64,000 nt of DNA from the NCBI RefSeq assembly GCF_902506415.1, contig NZ_LR733275.1, positions 4,936,176 to 5,000,175 of the forward strand. The letters run 5' to 3'. Shown here in pieces: positions 1 to 7,347 of this stretch. The position numbers and the translations under genes are program-made. The notes under the pieces were generated by a model, which searched no databases, was not told the DNA's origin, and was given only the letters and a program-made list of their open reading frames with translations. The stretch's first letter is position 1, and the number at the start of each line of letters is the position of its first letter. This DNA comes from Massilia sp. 9I (GTDB taxonomy: Bacteria; Pseudomonadota; Gammaproteobacteria; Burkholderiales; Burkholderiaceae_D).

Positions 1-179
1 AGTTCTTAGAGTGGTCTTACGACCGCTAGGGGTCGGATTCTGTCGTTTGTGACAGTCAGCGATTTTCGGGCTTGGCAACCTGCCGTGCTCGGCGCGACGG
101 CCGCACTCGGCCAGGAGGGGACCTTGGCTAAGCCAGAAACGCCAACAACTAACAGTAGTCAACACCTCCGGGAAAACTC

Positions 180-572
180 GTGAAAGCCTCAAGGTATCTA
201 TTCTGTCTAGTCACCTTATTCCACATCCTCTTCACATCCCAGGCAGCAAATGCTGGGGAGATTCTTCCGAAAGAGATCTGCAAAGAGGTGGGCGTTCCGG
301 TATGCGACGTAAAGGGCGTCGATGCCTTCTCTGCGGTCGACCTCAACGGCGATGGCAAGAAGGAGATCATCTTCGCCTACGACGGTGGCTCGTGCGGAGA
401 GCAGCATTACGTCTTCATGAAACAGGACATGAAGTGGGTCCAGATTGCGAACTGGTGCGGCATGGAAGGCGGTGCTTATAAGGTGCTTCGGACGAAACAC
501 AACGGCCACTTCGACATCGATACTTATGTCGGAAAGCTCTGCTTCAACGGGAAGACGTACTCAAAGAAGTGA
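180..572 (+). CDS. Hypothetical secreted protein
   Basis: A 130-residue protein I do not recognise. It opens with a GTG codon and an apparent Sec signal peptide: a basic start, a hydrophobic stretch, then cleavage probably after AANA near residue 25. The mature part contains DLNGDGKKEI, a calcium-loop-like acidic motif of the sort found in FG-GAP and EF-hand proteins. It also has six or so cysteines that could form disulfides, which fits a periplasmic or secreted location. The ribosome binding site is weak and no in-frame ATG precedes the signal sequence, so GTG was accepted. No partner gene lies nearby. The function is unknown. Confidence 0.6.
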   Translation: MKASRYLFCLVTLFHILFTSQAANAGEILPKEICKEVGVPVCDVKGVDAFSAVDLNGDGKKEIIFAYDGGSCGEQHYVFMKQDMKWVQIANWCGMEGGAYKVLRTKHNGHFDIDTYVGKLCFNGKTYSKK

Positions 573-662
573 GCACCTAAGTATGCTCTGCGCGAGGAAC
601 ACCGCATAAGGCTTTGCACTTAGAGGGAGAAGCATCTAGCGCTGACGAAAGCATGCCTGACT

Positions 663-686
663 GTCCGCAATGGGTCGAAAGCGGAC
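663..686. repeat. Small inverted repeat
   Basis: The arms GTCCGC and GCGGAC flank a 12-base loop in the gap between two accessory genes. It is not followed by a T-run, so it is not a clear terminator. It may be a remnant of a dispersed palindrome. Confidence 0.3.
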
Positions 687-731
687 CAATCGGAATGGCG
701 TGCAGCGGTTGGATTGGCTCCGGATCGTGCC

Positions 732-1070
732 TCAGTCATCGTCCAGCGCGACATATTCGATCTGCTCGAGCTTCGCCGTCACCTGGTCCAGCGACGCCTT
801 CACCGCTTCGAAGAACGCCCGGTGCTTCTGGTCGACCACGGCGCGGCCAGGGAAGTCTGGATGCGCATGCAGCTGGATCGTCCAGTCGACCAGCTCCGCC
901 AGCGGCGACTGCACAACTAACACCTGCTCACCCTCAGCGCCGGCCAGCACCGGCAGCACAGACTTGGACGGGTCACCGCGGTTGCTGAAGTGGTGTACCA
1001 AGGTGGGTTCCGTCTGACCGCCTGCCGGGTTGAACTCGATGTCTGGATGCTGCTGAGCCTTAATGAACAT
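732..1070 (-). CDS. Hypothetical protein
   Basis: A 112-residue soluble, acidic protein of unknown function. No signal peptide or membrane segment is visible. The C-terminal third is predicted helical (a run from about residue 85 to 105 rich in K, E, L and A) and ends in an acidic DDD tail. The ATG at 1070 is preceded on the minus strand by GGAG about ten bases upstream, which supports the start and the strand. The overlapping plus-strand frames lack such a signal. It stands alone, with about 160 to 180 bases of non-coding DNA on each side. Confidence 0.5.
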   Translation of the reverse strand: MFIKAQQHPDIEFNPAGGQTEPTLVHHFSNRGDPSKSVLPVLAGAEGEQVLVVQSPLAELVDWTIQLHAHPDFPGRAVVDQKHRAFFEAVKASLDQVTAKLEQIEYVALDDD

Positions 1071-1247
1071 GAATTAAATTGCTCCACAAACTCGACAAGC
1101 GCCGCATGGATACTGCGCTTTAGCCGGTTAAATTCTGCGGTATTGTGGAGCAAAAAAGGCTGTCAAGGCCGCATGGTTCAGCGATTCTCCATACGGCTTC
1201 CCAAGCTTAGGAGGAGGCCGCTCGAAATAACTGAGGCAATCATCTCT

Positions 1248-2153
1248 CTACGCGAAAATTTCTGCATCGAATGGTTGATGCATGCTGTTGTTATAATTCG
1301 GCGCACGCAGATCCTCTAGGTCGATTTCTAAAAAGCGCTTTACTTCTTGGGGTGTAACATAATCTGGATCGAAAGAAAGTATTTCATCCATATACGCAAA
1401 TATTTCTTGATAATATATTAACGAAGATACTACCGAACCTCCAGGGAGTACAAAGTTATATCCGCTGCTTGTCACTTCGCTGCCAATCAATCGGCGCTCA
1501 ATGTGGAAGTGACGCTTTAGTTCAGAAATTAGCAGCGTTATCGAATATGAAGTAGCTTCCCAACTGTCAAACGACCCGTATCCTTTGCATAGCTGCAAAA
1601 AAACCCGAGTGCGTTCTGTGAAGAAATGGAGAAAATCTTTCCCAACGCTCAAGTCACCACGCCGCGCCGCTGGGAATATGTTTCGGTGAGCCTTATGGGT
1701 GTCCTTAACATAGGCGGCATCAAAGACGCCTTCTTTTTTTTGGTACCTGTTCTCAAACTCTTCAAAGTGCTTGAAGTAGTTTGAGAAAATATTTTGACCT
1801 TGAGCAATGTTTATTTGTAGATCTGTTCTTTTAATTTGGTCCAGCGTCAGTGCCATCTGCTGTCTTGTTTGCTCGGAACGGTGATTGGCAGCTAACAGTG
1901 CCAAGGCCGGAATCGACAAAGTCCCAATTCCAATTGGCACTTTAAATAAAGTTGCAGCTGTATTCAGTCCATCGCTTGAGAGATCAAAAATAAGGCGATC
2001 GTTTACCAATATACAAATAGCGGCAATCGCCATAAGTAAGACGATTCCAGTAACCGTACGACGAACGATCTTCAGGTCAAGAAACGCAGTATGAGGATCG
2101 AACCACCGGTTTGACCTTGCGGGCTGAGGAAGATCAGGGATATGTGTAGTCAT
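1248..2153 (-). CDS. AT-rich two-helix membrane protein
   Basis: A 301-residue protein with two N-terminal membrane helices (about residues 28-52 and 66-90). A short charged linker and a long, mainly helical cytoplasmic domain follow. That domain is rich in aromatic and charged residues (for example FSNYFKHFEEF near residue 120 and LISELKRHFHIERR near 210). The base composition is much lower in G+C than its neighbours and uses many A/T-ending codons, which points to recent horizontal transfer. The layout of paired helices plus a helical cytosolic part recalls membrane effectors of phage-defence and abortive-infection loci, but I can name no family with confidence. No reverse transcriptase or other defence partner is visible in the window. 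Confidence 0.7.
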   Translation of the reverse strand: MTTHIPDLPQPARSNRWFDPHTAFLDLKIVRRTVTGIVLLMAIAAICILVNDRLIFDLSSDGLNTAATLFKVPIGIGTLSIPALALLAANHRSEQTRQQMALTLDQIKRTDLQINIAQGQNIFSNYFKHFEEFENRYQKKEGVFDAAYVKDTHKAHRNIFPAARRGDLSVGKDFLHFFTERTRVFLQLCKGYGSFDSWEATSYSITLLISELKRHFHIERRLIGSEVTSSGYNFVLPGGSVVSSLIYYQEIFAYMDEILSFDPDYVTPQEVKRFLEIDLEDLRAPNYNNSMHQPFDAEIFA

Positions 2154-2549
2154 CGAATTAAAGCGTCTAAAAGTTGAGCGCGTCCGCGATTCTACTAGTT
2201 AGCGTTGATGAAAGGAAACCTTCCGGCGTAACTTTTGGCGTAACTTCTATCCTTCTTGGCTCCTTCCTGTTCTAGTAAGCACCCATGCATCATCGGTGTG
2301 ACTTTTTCCGTCGCGCCGGTCTTGATGGCTGCGGCATTGATTTCGTTGGGAGCGTTCATGTATTTGTGATTCAGTACGGCAAGGCGGGTGCTGAGCCAGG
2401 GCTCAACATTTTACCGCGATCGGGTGGCCAAACGCTGTAAGACGGACAATCCCGGCCGCGCCGCGTTGCATTGCTGCTAAGCACTACGCAAATGCTTCTT
2501 CAATTGGCGTAGACAGACTTTTTCATACTCTGAGCCCGCTGTATGCAAG
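2154..2549. other. Intergenic stretch with possible ORF remnant
   Basis: About 400 bases without a full gene. On the minus strand an open frame runs from about 2408 to a TAG at 2195-2197, with a possible ATG at 2359 that would give 54 residues. The frame is preceded by a stop, so it may be the tail of a degraded gene. A ten-base unit, GGCGTAACTT, occurs twice in close tandem near 2225-2245. No terminator or promoter stands out. Confidence 0.3.
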
Positions 2550-3245
2550 CTACTCGCCTTGCCAGTAATTGTCGAAGCCGCGCGCGCGCCAGCGCAGGTC
2601 GGAGAAGTGCGCTGTGAACTGCTCGCTTTTCGGTGACTGCACAGAGAAGCCTACCTGAAGCGGCTGATCTGTCGGCAGCGCGAAGGTACGCAGCATGCGC
2701 CAGGCGGCACCGTCGGCCGAGAGGTAGAACACGTACACACCGCCTTTGCGCGCGATCTTTAAATGCACTACGTTGCCTTCTATCTGCTGGTGAAGTGCGT
2801 CGTCCCCGGTGCCCTTGGTAATGGTCGTCGTGACCGCATTGCTGCCGTCCGGCATGCGCTCGAACAGAACCTTGCCCCACGCCGCTTTGCCTGCATACAC
2901 CAGCAGCGCCGCTCCATCGAATGCGCCGTGGAAGCCAGCCTGGATTCTGGCCGAGAAAATAAAATCGCCGCACGGCGCGAACAGCACGCGCGGGGTATCG
3001 TCGACGATCTTGCTGCCATCGACATTGGCATACAAGTCGGTGCCCTTGGCCGCACTGAGGGTCAGCTCACTACCGTTAATCGTTGCCGCGCCATCCGGTG
3101 CCTGAACTGTCAAAGGATAGGGGATCGCCGCGATCGACGTCCTGACATGCACTGCTGCCAAAGTACCTGCGTCGGCCTGTGCAAGCGCGGTCAGCGGCGT
3201 CAGGGCCGCCCATATCGAATAGAAAAAAAGACGCGACAGTTTCAT
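2550..3245 (-). CDS. DUF1349 family secreted protein
   Basis: A 231-residue protein with a signal peptide of about 22 residues ending in ALA. A single beta-sandwich domain follows, resembling the DUF1349 (regulation-of-enolase-1 / concanavalin A-like) family. Typical features are DTPRVLFAPCGDFIFSARI in the first half, SADGAAWRMLRTFALP (the YSxDGxxW-like strand) and QVGFSVQSP near the end. Members of this fold are often glycan-binding or of unknown role. A periplasmic location is likely. It stands alone and diverges from the YbbC-like gene. No catalytic residues can be assigned from sequence. Confidence 0.75.
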   Translation of the reverse strand: MKLSRLFFYSIWAALTPLTALAQADAGTLAAVHVRTSIAAIPYPLTVQAPDGAATINGSELTLSAAKGTDLYANVDGSKIVDDTPRVLFAPCGDFIFSARIQAGFHGAFDGAALLVYAGKAAWGKVLFERMPDGSNAVTTTITKGTGDDALHQQIEGNVVHLKIARKGGVYVFYLSADGAAWRMLRTFALPTDQPLQVGFSVQSPKSEQFTAHFSDLRWRARGFDNYWQGE

Positions 3246-3436
3246 CAGCGATGGCCTTGGAGGATGGTTGGAATCGGTTCCAAAGTAAACTTATCTGCCG
3301 ACTGCGTCAATATTGGCGGTGATGCGAGCTCACATCGTGCTCATCACCATTACGCTTCAAGTAGAGGGGCGGGCACGTAGGATTGCTTGAAGCACACTTA
3401 GAGAGTGTGTTCTGATCACTTAAGGGGTGAAGTCAA

Positions 3437-3781
3437 ATGAAGAATTTGCTAATTACGCTTACGTTAGCGGGAATAATCGGAGTAACACCGGTAGCGAGTG
3501 CGCAAAACTATAAGCAGTCGGACAAGGAAAACTATCTCCCACCTGAAGGATATGTGCCTAACGCAAAGGTTGCGGAACAAATTGCTTACGCTGTTCTAGT
3601 TCCCGTGTACGGTCAGAAGCTAATCGATAGTGAGCGGCCGTTCAAGGTAACACTTATCCGTCGTGGAACGACCTGGAACGTTGAAGGGACGCTACCTAAT
3701 TTCGCCCCGCAAGGGGGTGCATTTGTGATCGAGATCTCAAAACGTGATGGGCGAATTCTTCGCATGATGCATTACCAATAG
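3437..3781 (+). CDS. YbbC/YhhH family NTF2-fold protein
   Basis: A 114-residue protein with a signal peptide cleaved after about residue 22 (VASA-Q). The mature part matches the NTF2-fold immunity type typified by E. coli YbbC and YhhH: an N-terminal VAEQIAYAVLVPVYGQK helix, then TWNVEGTLP, then GGAFVIEISKRDGRIL. In E. coli these genes sit beside Rhs toxin genes and are presumed immunity factors. Here no Rhs or other polymorphic toxin is visible within the window, so it is an orphan. The start is supported by AAGGGG upstream of the ATG. A role in protection against a periplasmic toxin is an inference from the family only. Confidence 0.75.
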   Translation: MKNLLITLTLAGIIGVTPVASAQNYKQSDKENYLPPEGYVPNAKVAEQIAYAVLVPVYGQKLIDSERPFKVTLIRRGTTWNVEGTLPNFAPQGGAFVIEISKRDGRILRMMHYQ

Positions 3782-3855
3782 AAGTCGCTTGTTAGTCGTG
3801 CAGAGTGTCAGCTTTAGCATGACTATTATGAAACGAACTATGCTGCCGCTCGCGT

Positions 3856-4707
3856 TTAGAGCAACATGCAGTTTCCCGTCACTGCGATCTTGTCGCGGGA
3901 CTTCACGACAAACTCCTCGCCTTGCATCGCCAATAGCGCGACGCTGCTTCCTAGGGAAACCGGCGCCTGGAAGCGGCAAGTGATGCGGGTGGCACGGGCG
4001 TTCCTCTCGCGCTCCAACGCAGCACAGCTTGCCGCCAGCGTGTGCATGCCATGGATGATCGGCGCGCGCATGCCCATCAGGCGGGCGCTCCAGCCATACA
4101 GGTGGATGGGATTCCAGTCGCCGGACAGGCGTGCGTAGCGGCGGCCAGCTGCGCTGTCGAGTGTCCAATGTGCGACCTGCGAACCGAAAGGAAGCGAGTC
4201 TGGTTCAGAAGGTTTCGCGCCTCCGCTGGTGCCACGCCGGATCAGGTAGGTACTGCTGCAGCTGAAGACCGGTGTCCCATCCGCACTCCCGGTGGTCTCG
4301 AGCACGCAGCGCAGCGCGCCGCTGGAGGAGGGCGGGAGCAGGCGCAGCACGGTGCGAATCAGTAGTGGCTGGTCGGGCGTCGCGCGACCATGTTCTTCTA
4401 GCGCGTTCTCCATGTGAACCAGCCCGGCGATCTTGAACGGGAACGCAGGCTGCAACATCGTCGCCAGGTGCGCGCGTTGCGCGAGCAGATACCACCACGT
4501 CACCGGAATGTGCTCGCCAGCGAACCCGAAGGCCGCACGATAGCGAGCTATATCGTCCAGCGGCAGGCTGTCGAGCCGGTATTCGCTGACGATTTCCGGC
4601 AGCGCGGAAGGAAGAGGGCGCCGCGGACGCTTGAACAGCGCCCGCAGCAGGATGGCAGGCCCCATGGCCGGCAGCGCCGGCACATGGGCAAGAGAAGAAG
4701 CGGGCAT
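3856..4707 (-). CDS. MaoC-like hotdog-fold protein
   Basis: A 283-residue protein of the MaoC dehydratase / hotdog superfamily. The C-terminal half holds the hydratase-like signature SGDWNPIHLYGWSARLMG followed by IIHGMHTLA, in which the D and H of the D-x(4)-H pair are present. The N-terminal half looks like a second, degenerate hotdog. Such proteins usually hydrate enoyl-CoA or act as thioesterases. The substrate here is unknown. The ATG at 4707 overlaps the TGA of cphA in an ATGA arrangement, so the two are translationally coupled, and a longer in-frame extension into cphA was rejected. Its coupling to cyanophycin synthetase is unexplained. Confidence 0.8.
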   Translation of the reverse strand: MPASSLAHVPALPAMGPAILLRALFKRPRRPLPSALPEIVSEYRLDSLPLDDIARYRAAFGFAGEHIPVTWWYLLAQRAHLATMLQPAFPFKIAGLVHMENALEEHGRATPDQPLLIRTVLRLLPPSSSGALRCVLETTGSADGTPVFSCSSTYLIRRGTSGGAKPSEPDSLPFGSQVAHWTLDSAAGRRYARLSGDWNPIHLYGWSARLMGMRAPIIHGMHTLAASCAALERERNARATRITCRFQAPVSLGSSVALLAMQGEEFVVKSRDKIAVTGNCMLL

Positions 4708-7277
4708 CAGCCCTCGGCCACGCGCTGCTTGATGTGCGCCAGCGCTTCGTCCACCTGGTCGATCAGGATCAGGCACAGGTCACCGGATTCCAGGCGCGAC
4801 AGGGCGCGGTCGATGGCGACGAATTCGCCATTGATTTCCTCGACGTGACCAGTGCGGGTGGCGCCCGTCAAGCCCTTGCGCAGCAGCGCCACGACTTCGC
4901 CGTCGGCGCGGCCGCGCTGGCACTGGTCCTGGTACAGCAGCACATCGTCAAACGCTTTGCCGAGGATTTCGGTCTGTTGGGTGATGTCCTGGTCGCGGCG
5001 GTCGCCGGCGCCGCTGATCACCACCGAGCGGCGCTTGCCCGGCATCGCTTCCACGGCATTCACCAGTGCCGCGATCGCGTCCGGATTGTGGCCGTAGTCG
5101 GCGATCACGGTGGCGCCGCGGTAGTCGAACACGTTGAAGCGGCCCGGCGCGTTGTCGCTCTCGCCTACGAAGGTCTTGAGACCCACGCGGATCTTGTCCC
5201 AGCTGATGCCCACGGCCCATGCCGCGGCCACCGAGGCCATCACGTTCTCGACCTGGAAGCCGACCGCGCCGCCACGCGTGATCGGCACGTCCGTCAGGGG
5301 CACGCGCTCTTCGAACCTGCCCTGGGCGGCGACCAGGTGGCCGTCTTCGACGAAGACGACGCGGCGGCCTTGGGCCCGGTGCATCGACATCAAGGGGTTG
5401 CCGACGTCGAGCGCGAAGAAGGTGACGTCGCCGCGGGTGACTTCGGCCATCGCGGCCACGGTCGGATCGGCGGCGTTCAGTACGGCCATGCCGCCGTCCG
5501 CCACGTTCTGGACGATCACGCGTTTCAGGACTGCGAGGTCTTCCAGCGTGGTGATGTAGTTCAGGCCGAGGTGGTCGCCCGCACCGATGTTGGTCACCAC
5601 CGCGACCTTGCAGCGATCGAATGCCAGGCCTTCGCGCAGCAGGCCGCCGCGCGCGGTCTCGAATACGGCGGCATCGACGTCCGGGTGCAGCAGCACGTTG
5701 CGCGCGCTACGCGGGCCCGAGCAGTCGCCGCTGTCGATGCGGCGGCCTTCGATGTAGACGCCGTCGGTGTTGGTCATGCCGGTGCGCAGGCCCGATGCGG
5801 TCAAGAGGTGGGCGATCAGGCGCACGGTGGTGGTCTTGCCGTTGGTGCCGGTCACGGCCACCACCGGGATGCGGCCGTCGTCGCCCGGTGCGAATAGAGT
5901 GTCCATGATCGCTTCGCCGATCGGACGCGCCTTGCCGAAGGAGGGCGACAGATGCATGCGCAGGCCCGGTGCGGCGTTGACTTCGACGATGCCGCCGTGC
6001 TGGTCCTCGATGGGTTTCAGCACGCTGTCGCACACCAGGTCGACGCCGCAGATGTCCAGGCCGACCATGTGGGCGGCGGCGATGCAGCGTTCGGCCACGT
6101 CCGGATGGACGTCGTCGGTGACGTCGGTGGCGGTACCGCCGGTCGACAGGTTGGCGTTATTGCGCAGGACCACGCGCTGGCCCTTGTCCGGCACCGAGTC
6201 GGCGTTCAGGCCGCGTGCGGCCAGGGTCGCCAGGGCGATGTCGTCGAAACGGATCTTGGTCAGCGAGGTCGAATGGCCTTCGCCTCGGCGCGGGTCCTTG
6301 TTGACTTCTTCCACCAGCGCACGCACGGTGCGCACGCCATCGCCCACCACGAAGGGCGGATCGCGGCGCGCGGCGGCCACCAGCTTGTCGCCGATGACGA
6401 GCATGCGGTAGTCGTGGCCCGGCAGGTAGCGCTCGACCAGGATGTCGTCGCGGAATTCGGAGGCCGTATGGAAGCCGGCCACCAGCTGCTCCTTGGTGGT
6501 GACGTTGACCGTCACGCCCTTGCCCTGGTTGCCGTCCTTCGGCTTGATCACGACCGGCAGGCCGACTTCGAGGGCAGCGGCCCAGGCGTCTTCCGGATCG
6601 CTCACGCTGCGGCCCATCGGCACCGGCACGCCGGCGGCGTCGAGCAGCTTCTTGGTCAGTTCCTTGTCCTGGGCGATGGTTTCGGCGATGGCGCCGGTGG
6701 CGTCGATCTCGGCGGCCTGGATGCGGCGCTGGCGGCTGCCCCAGCCGAATTGCACGAGGCTGCCCTCGGTCAGGCGGCGGAACGGGATGTTACGGGCCAC
6801 GGCGGCCTGCACGATGGAGCCGGTGGACGGGCCGAGGCGCACGTCCTCGTCGACCTCGCGCAGGCGCGTCAGGGCGCCTTCGAGGTCGAAAGCATTGTCG
6901 CTGCGCGCCGCTTCGACCAGCTGCTGCGCCAGTTCCAGCGCCAGGCGGCCGACGTCTTCTTCGCTGTATTCGACCACCACCTGGTAGACGCCGCGCTCGA
7001 TGGTCGCGGTGGTGCGGCTGAAGGTGACCGGGCAGCCGGCTTCGGCCTGCAGGGCCAGTGCCACGCGCTCGAGCACCTGGGCCAGCGACACGGTGTCGTC
7101 ATGGCCGGCGGGCTGCAGTTCGCCTACCTGCGGAAAGCGCGCGCGCAGGCGCGTCTCGAAGCCGGCCAGCTCGCGGATCGATTCTTCGTCCGGCGAGCAG
7201 GAGACGATCGCCTCCACCGAGGTGTGATGGCTCCAGAGGTTGGGGCCACGCAGGGCCCGTACGCGAGATACTTCCAT
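4707..7277 (-). CDS. cphA: Cyanophycin synthetase CphA
   Basis: An 856-residue protein close to the usual 870-900 of CphA1 enzymes. CphA polymerises aspartate and arginine into multi-L-arginyl-poly-L-aspartate, a nitrogen storage polymer forming cytoplasmic granules, at the cost of ATP. The N-terminal domain starts with VRALRGPNLWS. A central ATP-grasp region has VVIKPKDGNQGKGVTVN near residue 245. A C-terminal Mur ligase-like domain carries an intact P-loop, GTNGKTTT, near residues 476-483, then DYGHNPDAI near 730. Both ligase centres therefore look active: ATP-grasp adds Asp and the Mur domain adds Arg. AAGG lies before the ATG. It follows cphA' by 70 bases in the same orientation and is coupled to a MaoC-like gene. 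Confidence 0.95.
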   Translation of the reverse strand: MEVSRVRALRGPNLWSHHTSVEAIVSCSPDEESIRELAGFETRLRARFPQVGELQPAGHDDTVSLAQVLERVALALQAEAGCPVTFSRTTATIERGVYQVVVEYSEEDVGRLALELAQQLVEAARSDNAFDLEGALTRLREVDEDVRLGPSTGSIVQAAVARNIPFRRLTEGSLVQFGWGSRQRRIQAAEIDATGAIAETIAQDKELTKKLLDAAGVPVPMGRSVSDPEDAWAAALEVGLPVVIKPKDGNQGKGVTVNVTTKEQLVAGFHTASEFRDDILVERYLPGHDYRMLVIGDKLVAAARRDPPFVVGDGVRTVRALVEEVNKDPRRGEGHSTSLTKIRFDDIALATLAARGLNADSVPDKGQRVVLRNNANLSTGGTATDVTDDVHPDVAERCIAAAHMVGLDICGVDLVCDSVLKPIEDQHGGIVEVNAAPGLRMHLSPSFGKARPIGEAIMDTLFAPGDDGRIPVVAVTGTNGKTTTVRLIAHLLTASGLRTGMTNTDGVYIEGRRIDSGDCSGPRSARNVLLHPDVDAAVFETARGGLLREGLAFDRCKVAVVTNIGAGDHLGLNYITTLEDLAVLKRVIVQNVADGGMAVLNAADPTVAAMAEVTRGDVTFFALDVGNPLMSMHRAQGRRVVFVEDGHLVAAQGRFEERVPLTDVPITRGGAVGFQVENVMASVAAAWAVGISWDKIRVGLKTFVGESDNAPGRFNVFDYRGATVIADYGHNPDAIAALVNAVEAMPGKRRSVVISGAGDRRDQDITQQTEILGKAFDDVLLYQDQCQRGRADGEVVALLRKGLTGATRTGHVEEINGEFVAIDRALSRLESGDLCLILIDQVDEALAHIKQRVAEG

Positions 7278-7347
7278 AAACCTTCAGTCCTTTCGGGACG
7301 CAGCATCAAGCTGCGCCAGGGCCCGACACGTGCCAGGCCGTTCTTTT

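Noticed and set aside
4708..4776. Longer start of the MaoC-like gene inside cphA
   Set aside because: The extension is Arg/Gly/Pro-rich and out of character. The ATGA overlap gives a natural start.
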